Shown here piece by piece: positions 31,412-41,723 of a DNA stretch of 64,000 bases (position 1 is the stretch's first letter; every line of letters starts with the position of its first letter). This DNA comes from Micrococcus sp023147585. GTDB taxonomy: Bacteria; Actinomycetota; Actinomycetes; Actinomycetales; Micrococcaceae. Both the position numbers and the translations under genes were made by a program. The notes under the pieces are model-generated. The model had not been told where the DNA came from and did no database searches. It saw only the letters and a program-made list of their open reading frames with translations. Where the stretch lies: positions 1,054,001 through 1,118,000 of the forward strand of contig NZ_CP085253.1 in the NCBI RefSeq assembly GCF_044872765.1, read 5' to 3'.

Positions 31412-32461
31412 TCAGGGTGCGTCCCCCGCGTAGCCCGAGGGATTGGCCTGCTGCCACGCCCAGAGATCACGCACCATGGCGTCGGTATCACGGCTCGCCC
31501 GCCACCCCACGGTCGCGGCGATGGCGTCCACCGACGCGCATGACGCAGCGATATCACCGGGTCGGCGCCCGACGACCTGGAACGGCACCGGGCGACCGGT
31601 CACGCGTTCGAAAGCCTGGATCATCTCGAAGACCGTGACCCCTTCCCCACGGCCGATGTTCCAGACTTGCACCCCGACCTCGTCCCCGGGCTGAGCGACC
31701 ATCCATTCGAGGGTGGCCACGTGGGCCTCCGCCAGGTCCATCACGTGGATGAAGTCCCGCACGGCACTGCCATCACGCGTGGCAAAATCAGCGCCGAACA
31801 CGTTCAGTTGTTCGTAGCACCCACCGGCGACTCGCGCCACGAACGGCATCAGGTTGGCGGGGACGCCCTGAGGGTCCTCACCGAGACGACCCGAGGGGTG
31901 CGCTCCGACGGGGTTGAAGTAGCGAAGCACGGCCACACCCATGTGACGCCCCGCCTCGTGCATGTGCCGGAGCACCTGCTCCGCCATGAGCTTGGAGTGC
32001 CCGTAGGGGGTGACCGGCGCACCAGCGGCGTCCTCCCCCACCGGGACGGGGGCTTCATCCCCGTACACCGTGGCGGACGACGAGAAGACGAAGGCGCGGG
32101 CACCGGCGGCGCCCGCGACCTCGGCGACGGCGGCAGTGCCGGCGACGTTCACCGTGTAATACGACGCCGGGTCGGCGAGCGACTCCGTGGGCGACTTCAG
32201 TCCGGCGAAGTGGACGACGGCATCGGGACCGAATGCCACCACGGCGCCCCGATAGGACGTGGGCTCACGCACGTCGGCTCTGTGGAACCTGAGGCGCGGT
32301 CCTCCGAACGTCACCTCAGCCAGCTCAGCGACCCGCTCCAGGGGCACGATGGTGCTGGAGACCAGGCTGTCGAGCACCAGGACGTCGTGACCGGCGTCGA
32401 GCAGGACACTGACGGTGTGAGAACCGAGGAATCCGGCGCCGCCGGTGACGAGTACGCGCAT
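31412..32461 (-). CDS. galE: UDP-glucose 4-epimerase, copy 1
   Basis: A 349-residue GalE. The NAD motif is VTGGAGFLGSHTVSVLL, VVHFAGLKSPTESLADP is characteristic of GalE, SSSATVYGD holds the catalytic Ser, and TPYGHSKLMAEQ the Tyr-x-x-x-Lys. It interconverts UDP-Glc and UDP-Gal (perhaps also GlcNAc/GalNAc) for polymer synthesis. A close paralog lies at 45023-46066. Start ATG 32461 follows TAGGAT by 7 nt, so it is probably leaderless. It is the last minus-strand gene before tsaD and may belong to the polysaccharide island. Confidence 0.93.
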   Translation of the reverse strand: MRVLVTGGAGFLGSHTVSVLLDAGHDVLVLDSLVSSTIVPLERVAELAEVTFGGPRLRFHRADVREPTSYRGAVVAFGPDAVVHFAGLKSPTESLADPASYYTVNVAGTAAVAEVAGAAGARAFVFSSSATVYGDEAPVPVGEDAAGAPVTPYGHSKLMAEQVLRHMHEAGRHMGVAVLRYFNPVGAHPSGRLGEDPQGVPANLMPFVARVAGGCYEQLNVFGADFATRDGSAVRDFIHVMDLAEAHVATLEWMVAQPGDEVGVQVWNIGRGEGVTVFEMIQAFERVTGRPVPFQVVGRRPGDIAASCASVDAIAATVGWRASRDTDAMVRDLWAWQQANPSGYAGDAP

Positions 32462-32468
32462 GAGGCCG

Positions 32469-32474
32469 ATCCTA
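32469..32474 (-). promoter_or_regulatory. -10 box for leaderless galE copy 1
   Basis: TAGGAT on the minus strand, 7 nt from the ATG. The galE paralog at 46066 has the same box at the same distance. Confidence 0.6.
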
Positions 32475-32512
32475 TCGGGCAGCCCGAGTGCCCTCGTCGT
32501 GCCACCCCCGCT

Positions 32513-33604
32513 TCAGACGCTGACGGTGCCCACCGGCTGGCCCGGATCCGCCCCGAACGCCAGGTCGGAGGGGGCGACGCCGTCGCGCACGAGACGGGCG
32601 CCGAGGGCTGCGACCATGGCGCCGTTGTCCGTGCAGAGGTTCACCGGCGGGACCGTGAGCTCGATCCCGGCGGAGCGGCAGCGGTCGGCCAGCAGCGCGC
32701 GCAGGCGGGAGTTGGCCGCCACGCCGCCGCCCAGCAGGAGGTGGGTGAGCCCGTGCTCGCGGCACGCGCGGACGGCCTTGGCCGTGATCACGTCGGCCAC
32801 GGCCTCCTGGAAGGACGCGGCGATGTCCGCCCGGGGCACCTCGAGGCCGCGGGCCTCGAACTGCTCCACGGCGCGGGAGACGGCGGTCTTCAGGCCGGAG
32901 AAGGACCAGTCGTGGCGGTGCGCGCCGGGCTCCTCCGCCGAGCCGACGAACTTGCCCGCCGTGAGCCCGCGCGGGAAGCGGAAGGCCTGGGGATCGCCCT
33001 GCTGCGCCATGCGGTCGATGACGGGGCCGCCCGGGTAGCCGGCGCCGATGAGGCGGGCGACCTTGTCGTAGGCCTCACCGGCGGCGTCGTCGATCGTGGA
33101 GCCGAGCAGGGTGACGTCCGCGCTGATGCGGTCCACGCGGAGGATCTCCGTGTGCCCGCCGGAGACGAGCAGGGCGCCGAGATCGGCGGGGAGGTCGTCC
33201 CACGCGGTCGGGCGCACGCCGTCCAGCATGCCGACACCCACGTGGGCCACGAGGTGGTTGATCCCGTAGAGGGGCTTGCCCAGGGCGGCCGCGAGGGCCT
33301 TGGCTCCCGACACGCCCACCATGAGCGCGCCGGCCAGGCCCGGCCCGGACGTCACGGCGATCGCGTCGAGGTCCTCGAGGGTGACGTCCGCGGCCTCGAG
33401 GGCCCGGCGCACCGTCGGGACGAGGGCCTCGAGGTGGGCGCGCGCCGCGATCTCGGGGATGACACCGCCGAAGCGCACGTGCTCCTCGACGGAGGAGGCG
33501 ACCTCGTGGGCGAGCAGGGTCGTGCCGCGCACGATCCCGACGCCGGTCTCGTCGCACGAGGACTCGATGCCGAGGACGAGGGGGGCGGCGGTGGCGGTGG
33601 GCAT
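32513..33604 (-). CDS. tsaD: tRNA N6-threonylcarbamoyladenosine synthase subunit TsaD
   Basis: A 363-residue ASKHA-fold protein that, with TsaB and TsaE, transfers threonylcarbamoyl to A37 of ANN-decoding tRNAs. GIESSCDETGVGIV is the N-terminal signature; NHLVAHVGVG carries the two metal-binding His residues; GALLVSGGHTEIL and NLCTDNGAMVAAL are further family blocks. ATG 33613 is possible, but it overlaps a TAGAAT box, which sits 7 nt before ATG 33604, so the leaderless start 33604 is chosen. It ends the alr-tsaE-tsaB-rimI-tsaD set. In M. tuberculosis groES follows directly; here galE and the island follow. Confidence 0.96.
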   Translation of the reverse strand: MPTATAAPLVLGIESSCDETGVGIVRGTTLLAHEVASSVEEHVRFGGVIPEIAARAHLEALVPTVRRALEAADVTLEDLDAIAVTSGPGLAGALMVGVSGAKALAAALGKPLYGINHLVAHVGVGMLDGVRPTAWDDLPADLGALLVSGGHTEILRVDRISADVTLLGSTIDDAAGEAYDKVARLIGAGYPGGPVIDRMAQQGDPQAFRFPRGLTAGKFVGSAEEPGAHRHDWSFSGLKTAVSRAVEQFEARGLEVPRADIAASFQEAVADVITAKAVRACREHGLTHLLLGGGVAANSRLRALLADRCRSAGIELTVPPVNLCTDNGAMVAALGARLVRDGVAPSDLAFGADPGQPVGTVSV

Positions 33605-33611
33605 GGGCTCC

Positions 33612-33617
33612 ATTCTA
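33612..33617 (-). promoter_or_regulatory. Internal -10 box for leaderless tsaD
   Basis: TAGAAT on the minus strand in the 27-bp gap between rimI and tsaD; 7 nt to ATG 33604. Confidence 0.55.
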
Positions 33618-33631
33618 GGGACGCGCCCGGC

Positions 33632-34210
33632 TCACAGCTCCTTCAGCATCACGACGGCGTCCTCGCCGCCCGGGTAGTAGCGGCGCCGCACGCGGACGTC
33701 GGCGAAGCCATGACGCGTGTAGAGGCGGCGGGCGGGGTCGTTGGACGCGCGCACCTCGAGCATGAGGCCGCGGGCGCCGCGCGCCGCGGCCTCCTCGAGC
33801 ATCCAGCGCAGCTGGGCCGCGCCGATCCCCCGGCCCTGGACGGCGGTCACGGTGCCGATCGTCTGCACGTCGGCGACGTCTCCGGCCACCATGATCCCGC
33901 CGTAGCCGACGATGTCCCCCGGGTGCTCGCCGGCGTCGACGTCCGCGGTCTCGTCGCGCACGACCACGCGGTAGTCGCGGGTCGCGGGGCGCCCGTGCGC
34001 GTCCGCGCCGCCGGCCGGTCCCACCTGGGCGAGCTCCTCTTCATAGAAGCGGGCCGGCCACGCGTCGAGGGGGAAGAGCGCGTGCTCGTGGGCCAGCACC
34101 TCGGGGATGTCCCACACGGTCATGGGGCGCAGCATGAACCCGGCGGGGAGCCCGACGTCGGCGCCCGGCCGCCCGCCGCCGTCGCGCGCCTCGGCGTCCC
34201 GCGGCGCCAT
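33632..34210 (-). CDS. rimI: Ribosomal-protein-alanine N-acetyltransferase (RimI-like GNAT)
   Basis: 192 residues. The GNAT fold is shown by FMLRPMTVWDIPEVLAHEHA at the N-terminal strand, the acetyl-CoA loop TAVQGRGIGAAQLRWMLEEA and LMLEVRASNDPARRLYTRHG with GFADVRVRRRYY at the end. RimI acetylates the N terminus of ribosomal protein S18 in E. coli; in actinobacteria it is regularly found between tsaB and tsaD, as here. The start ATG overlaps the tsaB stop by one base (TGATG), so they are coupled. A downstream Met at FMLRP is an alternative start. Confidence 0.9.
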   Translation of the reverse strand: MAPRDAEARDGGGRPGADVGLPAGFMLRPMTVWDIPEVLAHEHALFPLDAWPARFYEEELAQVGPAGGADAHGRPATRDYRVVVRDETADVDAGEHPGDIVGYGGIMVAGDVADVQTIGTVTAVQGRGIGAAQLRWMLEEAAARGARGLMLEVRASNDPARRLYTRHGFADVRVRRRYYPGGEDAVVMLKEL

Positions 34211-34881
34211 CAGGCCCCCGCGCGCTTGCGAGGACCGGGCACCTTGGCGTCCGACTCGCGCAGGTAGAGCGGGACGGGCGGCAGCAGGCCGCGCCCGCGC
34301 CGCAGGGCCAGCTCCGCGACGGCGCCGAGGCCCTCCGGGTCCGGCACGGCGGCGGTCCACCCGTCCACGCCCGCGAGCGCCTCCGGGTAGAGGCCGGCGC
34401 CGGCGCCGTAGGCGGGCAGCGGGGTGACCTCGGCGGGCGGCGTGACGAACGGGCCGTGCAGGAGGGTCGGCTGGCCGCCCACCTGCACGTAGTGCGCCCA
34501 GTAGACCTCCCGGCGGCGCGCGTCGGTGGCGACGACGAACTCCTCGGCGCCCCGGCGGAAGGCGTCGACGCCGGCGCGGTGGGCGAGCGCGTCGAGGCTG
34601 CGCACGCCGTGCACGGGCACGTCCCACGCGAAGCCGAGCATGGCCGCCGTCGCGAGGCCGGCGCGCAGGCCCGTGAAGGGCCCCGGGCCCACGCCGACGG
34701 CGATCCCGTCCAGGTCCGTTCCGCGCACGCCGGCCTCGGCGAGGACGCGGGTGACGGCGGGGGCGAGCACCTCGGCGTGCGTCGTGGTGCGCTCCGTGGC
34801 CCAGGCCGCGCGGACCTCCCCGTCGGCGAGCACGGCCACGGAGGCGGCGGCGGACGAGTCCAGGGCGAGGAGCAGCGGCAT
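34210..34881 (-). CDS. tsaB: TsaB, partner of TsaD in t6A synthesis
   Basis: 223 residues of the degenerate ASKHA family: LLALDSSAAASVAVL at the N terminus, HAEVLAPAVTRVL, and the diagnostic VGVGPGPFTGLRAGLATA. It scaffolds TsaD and TsaE. The C terminus is basic (PGPRKRAGA). TAGACT at 34889-34894 lies 7 nt before the ATG, so it may also have its own leaderless transcript, starting inside the end of tsaE. Confidence 0.93.
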   Translation of the reverse strand: MPLLLALDSSAAASVAVLADGEVRAAWATERTTTHAEVLAPAVTRVLAEAGVRGTDLDGIAVGVGPGPFTGLRAGLATAAMLGFAWDVPVHGVRSLDALAHRAGVDAFRRGAEEFVVATDARRREVYWAHYVQVGGQPTLLHGPFVTPPAEVTPLPAYGAGAGLYPEALAGVDGWTAAVPDPEGLGAVAELALRRGRGLLPPVPLYLRESDAKVPGPRKRAGA

Positions 34882-34888
34882 GCCCGCC

Positions 34889-34894
34889 AGTCTA
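34889..34894 (-). promoter_or_regulatory. Internal -10 box for leaderless tsaB
   Basis: TAGACT on the minus strand, 7 nt before the tsaB ATG at 34881, overlapping the tsaE stop codon. Confidence 0.55.
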
Positions 34895-35476
34895 CGGAAG
34901 GCGCACCCCGCGCCACCGCGGCCCGTAGCCGGTCACGACGGCGGTGCGCACTTCTTCGGCCGACTCGCCCTCCTCGTCGGAGAAGTCGGTGACGATTACG
35001 GCAGGCCGGCCGTCCGACGTCGGGCCGGCCGACTCCCCGCCGCGGGCGCGGACGATCTCCACGTCGAGCCACGAGGCGTCCGGGTCCTCGGGGAACCCCG
35101 CGAGCGACTCCGCGAGCCCGCGGCCCCACTCCACCACCGTGACGGAGCGGTCGAGGCTCTCCTCGAGGTCGAGGTCGGTCAGCTCCGCCCCGGAGCGCAG
35201 GCGGTAGGCGTCCACGTGCACGAGGTCCGGCCCGTCGGCGGGTCCCGGGTGGATGCGGGCGAGCACGAACGTGGGCGAGATGACGCCCTCGCGCACGCCG
35301 AGGCCCTCCCCGAGCCCCTGCGTCAGCGTCGTCTTCCCGGCGCCGAGGTCGCCCGTGAGGATGACGACGTCGCCAGGGCCGAGCACCCGGGCCAGGGCGC
35401 GCCCGACGGCGCGGGTGCCGACGGCCCCGTCGAGCTCGACGGCGGTGGTGAGCGTGGGCGCAGGCAGGGTGGTCAT
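34892..35476 (-). CDS. tsaE: TsaE, ATPase of t6A synthesis
   Basis: A 194-residue P-loop protein with Walker A ILTGDLGAGKTTLTQGL, the family block SPTFVLARIH, VDAYRL and VTVVEWGRGL. It hydrolyses ATP to reset the TsaB-TsaD complex. The C-terminal 40 residues are an extension rich in acidic residues. ATG 35476 overlaps the end of alr (ATGA), so it is translated after alr. The upstream open frame is antisense shadow of alr. Confidence 0.93.
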   Translation of the reverse strand: MTTLPAPTLTTAVELDGAVGTRAVGRALARVLGPGDVVILTGDLGAGKTTLTQGLGEGLGVREGVISPTFVLARIHPGPADGPDLVHVDAYRLRSGAELTDLDLEESLDRSVTVVEWGRGLAESLAGFPEDPDASWLDVEIVRARGGESAGPTSDGRPAVIVTDFSDEEGESAEEVRTAVVTGYGPRWRGVRLP

Positions 35477-36684
35477 GCGCGGGCCTCCCCCGTCGTCGCC
35501 GCGGCGTCCCCGGCGCTCGCCTCGAGACCGTGGTCCGAGTCCACGTGCTCGCGCGGCACGCGGCTCCCGATGCGGGTGACGAGCTCGTAGTTGATGGTTC
35601 CCGCGGCCTCGGCCCAGGCGTCCGCGGGGATGCCCGACGTCGGGCCGAACAGCTCGACGGGGTCGCCCACGCGCTCCGTGGCGTCCGGGCCGAGGTCCAC
35701 CACGAACTGGTCCATCGCGATGCGTCCGGCCACGGTGAGCCGGCGTCCGGCGACGTCGAGGGGGGCGTCCTCCGCCACGCGCGGGACGCCGTCGGCGTAG
35801 CCCAGCGGCACGAGGCCGAGCACGGTGGGCGCGGCGGTGCGGTGGCGGTAGCCGTAGGACACGCCCTGGCCGGCGGGTGCCGCCTTGACGCTCGCGAGCG
35901 ACGTCCGCAGCGACATCGAGGGGCGCAGCCCGAACTCCTGCGCGGGGCGATCCGGAAAAGGGCTGAGGCCGTAGAGGCCGAGGCCCACGCGGACCATGTC
36001 CAGGTGCGCGTCCGGGCGGGTGAGCGTGGCGGGCGTGTTGGCGATGTGGCGGACGGAGGGCGTCAGGCCCGCCTCCCGCAGGACCCGCACACCCGCCTCG
36101 AACGCCGCGAGCTGCGCGTCGGTCTCCGCGGCGCGCTCGGGCTCGTCTGCGACCGCGAGGTGGGAGAAGACGCCCTCGACCCGCAGCACGCCCTCGGCCT
36201 CGAGCGCCGCGGCGCGCGCGGCGAGGTCCGGCAGCGCGGCGGGCGGGCAGCCGTTGCGCCCCAGGCCGGTGTCCAGCTTGAGGTGGACCGTGGCGGGACG
36301 TCCGGCGGCGCGGGCCGCGTCGGCGACGGGCTCGATCTCCCACCCCGAGACGCCGAGGGCGACGTCGGCCGCGAGCGCCTGAGCGAACGGGGTGTCCCGC
36401 GTGTGCAGCCACGCCAGGACCGGGGCGTCGACGCCGGCGGCCCGCAGGCCGAGCGCCTCGGTCACGTGCGCGACGCCCAGGCGGTCGGCACCGGCTGCGA
36501 GCGCGGCGCGGGCCACGGGGACGGTGCCGTGGCCGTAGGCGTCCGCCTTGACGACGGCCATGAGCGCGGGGGCCGTGCCGTCGGGATGGCGAGTGCGCTC
36601 CTTGAGCGTCCGCACGTTGTGGCGGACGGCGGCGAGGTCGATGCGGGCGCGGCGTTCGAGGGGGTGGTCGGTCACGGATCCCAT
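35473..36684 (-). CDS. alr: Alanine racemase
   Basis: A 403-residue PLP enzyme making D-alanine for peptidoglycan. The PLP-lysine motif is AVVKADAYGHG, the partner Tyr is in GQGVSYGYRHRT, and HLKLDTGLGRNGC and MVRVGLGLYG are family signatures. ATG 36684 is used; GTG 36675 is possible and would be leaderless behind TTGAAT (36688-36683), a weak box. It overlaps tsaE downstream. The nnr gene ends 1 bp upstream at 36685. Confidence 0.95.
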   Translation of the reverse strand: MGSVTDHPLERRARIDLAAVRHNVRTLKERTRHPDGTAPALMAVVKADAYGHGTVPVARAALAAGADRLGVAHVTEALGLRAAGVDAPVLAWLHTRDTPFAQALAADVALGVSGWEIEPVADAARAAGRPATVHLKLDTGLGRNGCPPAALPDLAARAAALEAEGVLRVEGVFSHLAVADEPERAAETDAQLAAFEAGVRVLREAGLTPSVRHIANTPATLTRPDAHLDMVRVGLGLYGLSPFPDRPAQEFGLRPSMSLRTSLASVKAAPAGQGVSYGYRHRTAAPTVLGLVPLGYADGVPRVAEDAPLDVAGRRLTVAGRIAMDQFVVDLGPDATERVGDPVELFGPTSGIPADAWAEAAGTINYELVTRIGSRVPREHVDSDHGLEASAGDAAATTGEARA

Positions 36685-38289
36685 TCAATCAGCCCGAGTT
36701 CCGCGCGCCTCGCCCCACCACATCCGCGCCACCGTCCCCCCGACCGCGGCCGGCAGGGTCCCGGCGGTCATGCGGCCCGCACGGGCCTGGTCGGCGCCGG
36801 CGCGGGCGTGCAGCCACGCGGCCGCGGCGGCGAGGGACGCGAGGGTCGGGACGTGCTCGACCTCCCCGGCCCCGCACGTCGCGCCCTCCTCCTCGGCCGC
36901 GCGGGCCCGGCGCGCCGCATCGGCGGCCAGCACCGCGCCCAGCACGCCGGAGAGGACGTCTCCCGTCCCGCCGACCCCGAGCTCGGGGCCGCCCTCGCCC
37001 ATGAGCCACGCCTCGCCGTCGGGCGCCACGACGAGCGTGCGCGGCCCCTTCAGCAGCACGGCGGCGCCGTGGGCGGCGGACCACGCCCGTAGGCGGGCGA
37101 GCTCGTCCGGGGCGTGGCCGGCGCCGTCGGCCCCCGGCACGGGGATCCGCTCGGTGAGGCGCGCCCACTCCCCCGCGTGCGGCGTGAGGACCACGCGGGC
37201 CCCGGCGTCGCGCAGGGCGGCGAGGTCCTCCGCTGTCACGAGGGTGAGGGCGGAGGCGTCCACCACGAGCGCCGCCCGCGGGTTCGCCAGGACGGCGTCG
37301 CGCACCCGGATGAAGCGCTCCCGCGCGTCGTCCTCGGTGTCCAGCCCGGGCCCGACGACCCAGGCGTCCGTGCGCTCCGGCGCGGGCCCCTCCGCCGAGA
37401 CGAGCGCCTCCGGGTGCGCCGTGACGACCGCGGCCCGCGTCGTCGCGGGGCCGGCGTGGTGCGCCATCCCGGCGCCCGCCTCGAGCGCCCCGGAGGTGCT
37501 GAGCACGGCCGCGCCCGGGTACCGCGCGGAGCCCGCCACCACCCCGACGACGCCGCGCGTGTACTTGTGGCCGTCCGCCGCGGGGGCGGGGTGCAGCCGG
37601 GCCGCCGTCGGGCCGTCCATAACGCGCAGCCGCTCCGGCGGCGCGCTCGGCAGGTGGGGCCCGAGGCCGATGTCCACGAGGCGGACGTCCCCGGCGAGGT
37701 CCGCTCCGTCGCCGAGCAGCAGGCCCGTCTTGAGCGCGCCGAAGGTGACGGTGACCTCCGCGCGCACGCCCCCGCCGCGCACCTCGCCCGTGTCCGCGTC
37801 CACGCCGGAGGGGACGTCGCACGCCACCACGGCGGCGCCCGCGGGCAGGCCGCGCGCCGCGTCCGGCACGGCGAACTCCCCCCGGAATCCGGTCCCGAGC
37901 ATCCCGTCCACCACGACGTCGGCCCGGGCCGGCACCACGTCCGCGGCCGTGCCGCCGGCCGCGCGCAGGGCAGCCCAGCCCTCGGCGTGCCAGCGGGGCG
38001 CGCCGTGCTCGTCCCGCGCGATCGGCACGGCGACGGCCGCCACCCCGCGGCGGCGCAGGAGGGCCAGGGCCCACAGCGCGTCGCCGCCGTTGTTGCCCGT
38101 GCCCACGAGCGCGGCGACGGTCGCGCCGGCCACCGGGCCGCGCCCGCGCAGGACCCGGAGCACGTGCTGGGCGAGCCCCCAGGCGGCGCAGCGCATGAGC
38201 GCGGCGCCCTGGCCGGCGGCCAGGAGGGGCTCCTCGGCGGCGCGCACGGCGGAGCCGGTGACGGCGAACGGGGTCGGGGATGCGGTCAC
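36685..38289 (-). CDS. nnr: Bifunctional NAD(P)H-hydrate epimerase / ADP-dependent NAD(P)H-hydrate dehydratase
   Basis: A 534-residue fusion that repairs hydrated NADH/NADPH. The N-terminal epimerase domain (about 1-220) has ALVGTGNNGGDALWALALL, VVDGMLGTGFRG and CDVPSGVDADTGEV. The C-terminal ribokinase-like dehydratase (about 225-534) has HKYTRGVVGVVAGSARYPGA, VLTPHAGEWARL and the ATP/ADP site VGGTGDVLSGVLGAVLA. GTG 38289 is chosen from the GTGA overlap with acpS; the longer open frame is shadow. Position next to acpS and alr is common in actinobacteria. Confidence 0.93.
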   Translation of the reverse strand: MTASPTPFAVTGSAVRAAEEPLLAAGQGAALMRCAAWGLAQHVLRVLRGRGPVAGATVAALVGTGNNGGDALWALALLRRRGVAAVAVPIARDEHGAPRWHAEGWAALRAAGGTAADVVPARADVVVDGMLGTGFRGEFAVPDAARGLPAGAAVVACDVPSGVDADTGEVRGGGVRAEVTVTFGALKTGLLLGDGADLAGDVRLVDIGLGPHLPSAPPERLRVMDGPTAARLHPAPAADGHKYTRGVVGVVAGSARYPGAAVLSTSGALEAGAGMAHHAGPATTRAAVVTAHPEALVSAEGPAPERTDAWVVGPGLDTEDDARERFIRVRDAVLANPRAALVVDASALTLVTAEDLAALRDAGARVVLTPHAGEWARLTERIPVPGADGAGHAPDELARLRAWSAAHGAAVLLKGPRTLVVAPDGEAWLMGEGGPELGVGGTGDVLSGVLGAVLAADAARRARAAEEEGATCGAGEVEHVPTLASLAAAAAWLHARAGADQARAGRMTAGTLPAAVGGTVARMWWGEARGTRAD

Positions 38290-38663
38290 GGGGTGTCCTC
38301 CTCCGCTCGCCTCTCGGCCACGACGTAGGCGGCGGCGACGTCGCCGTCGTGACTGAGCGAGAGGTGCCAGTGGGTGATGCCGAGGGCTCGGGCCTGCGCC
38401 TCGACCGTGCCGGTCAGCCGCACCTCGGGGCGGCCGTCGCCGTGCTCGGGGCGAGGGATCCAGCAGTGGTGCCACATCATGCCGGGCGGGGCGCCCATCG
38501 CCTTGGCGATGGCCTCCTTCGCGGCGAACCGCGCGGCGAGCGAGCGCAGCGGGAGGTCCCGCTCGTCCACGGTGAAGAGCCGCTCCCGCAGGGCGGGCGC
38601 CCGCTCCAGCTGCGCGCGGAACCGCGGCACGTCCACCACGTCCACGCCGACGCCGACGATCAC
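38286..38663 (-). CDS. acpS: Holo-[acyl-carrier-protein] synthase
   Basis: 125 residues. The start VIVGVGVDVVDVPRF contains the metal-binding Asp, and RSLAARFAAKEAIAKAMG the conserved Glu-Ala motif; HLSLSHDGDVAAAYVVAE closes the fold. It transfers 4'-phosphopantetheine from CoA to acyl carrier protein. It begins at GTG 38663, overlapping the previous stop by GTGA, and couples to nnr in the same way. Confidence 0.95.
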   Translation of the reverse strand: MIVGVGVDVVDVPRFRAQLERAPALRERLFTVDERDLPLRSLAARFAAKEAIAKAMGAPPGMMWHHCWIPRPEHGDGRPEVRLTGTVEAQARALGITHWHLSLSHDGDVAAAYVVAERRAEEDTP

Positions 38664-39408
38664 GCCGACGTCTCCGCGAGCGTGACGCCGACCGGCCGGA
38701 CGCCAGCCGTGCGCACGGCGGCCTCGACGGGCATGCCCAGGGCTCGCTTGGCGAGGTCGAGCGGCCAGCGCACCACGCCGGGCAGCTCGTCGCCGCAGCC
38801 GGACGTGAGGCCCGCCTTCCCGTACGCGAGGACCGCGTAGGCCGCCTGTCGTGCGCGGACGCCGTCGTCGTATCCGGCGTCGAACTCGTACATGGACACC
38901 GTGCCCTCCTCCTCCGGCCAGCACCGCCGCGCGAGCAGGCGGGCGCGTTCGAGGTGTTCGCCGAAGGTGAGCACCCCCAGGTCCTGCAGGCCGAGGGCCC
39001 GCATGCGCTCGCCCGCGTACATGACCTCCCCCTGGGTGGTCACCGGATCCGGGGAGAAGCACTCCACGGTGACGCCGTGCAGGCGGGGGTCGGCCTGCGC
39101 CGGCTCTCCGCACAGCTTCTCATGGCCGTCCGGCCCGAGGTGCGCGGAGACGAACACGCGGTCGGCCACGCCCGCGCCGAGCAGGTCGAGCGCCGCGTCG
39201 TAGACCGCCGGCTGGCTGTAGAGCACGAGCAGCGCGTCCACGTGCTCAGGGTTCTCCGCGTGGGGCTCGAGCGTCTGGCGGGCGGCCCATGCCGCGCCGT
39301 ACGCGAGGGCCGCGATCGCCAGGACCGCGAGCGCCGCGAGCATCCACCGCGGGGCCCGGGGCCCCGCACGCCGCGGGCGCGCCGGGACGCGCCCCTCGGC
39401 CGGGCGGC

Positions 39409-39412
<4 letters not shown>
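38660..39412 (-). CDS. YdcF/SanA-like membrane protein (DUF218)
   Basis: 250 residues. After a basic lead, one N-terminal membrane segment (MLAALAVLAIAALAYGAAWA) precedes the DUF218 domain: DALLVLYSQPAVYDAALDLL, VFVSAHLGPDGHE, and SPDPVTTQGEVMYAGERMRA with the Thr-x-x-Glu typical of SanA. E. coli SanA affects envelope permeability to vancomycin; the reaction is unknown. The start is GTG 39412, overlapping the glgX stop. It is the second gene of the operon. Confidence 0.8.
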
Positions 39413-41541
<2,129 letters not shown>

Positions 41542-41592
41542 GTCTCTCCGAGGTCAGGCAGGGCGCGCCGGAGCCGACGCGCATCGTCAGCG

Positions 41593-41598
41593 AGTCTA
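41593..41598 (-). promoter_or_regulatory. Possible -10 box of the glgX-tsaD operon
   Basis: TAGACT on the minus strand about 50 bp before the glgX ATG, leaving room for a leader with a Shine-Dalgarno. Confidence 0.4.
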
Positions 41599-41663
41599 CT
41601 GGGCGGTCCGCAGACCCTCGCGATGGCGAAGGTCTCCCCCGTCGCCGGGTCCGGACGGCGGAC

Positions 41664-41701
41664 GGCCCCGGTGCACCCTCCCGTGGGGGTGCGCCAGGGC
41701 C
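41664..41701. terminator. Hairpin downstream of the serine hydrolase gene
   Basis: GCACCC (41673-41678) pairs with GGGTGC (41687-41692), extended by GGCCC (41664-41668) and GGGCC (41697-41701). It lies just beyond the hydrolase stop. Confidence 0.5.
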
Positions 41702-41723
41702 GGGCGGGCTGCCCGCCGGTGCG

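Noticed and set aside
12297..32624. Classical integrase-type att duplication at tsaD
   Set aside because: The two tsaD ends differ at about 17 percent of positions, no integrase gene is present and tsaD is not a tRNA gene, so a site-specific element cannot be claimed; island origin remains open.
31667..34267. 866-codon plus-strand open frame across galE, tsaD and rimI
   Set aside because: It lies antisense to three recognisable genes and has no family features; typical GC-driven shadow.
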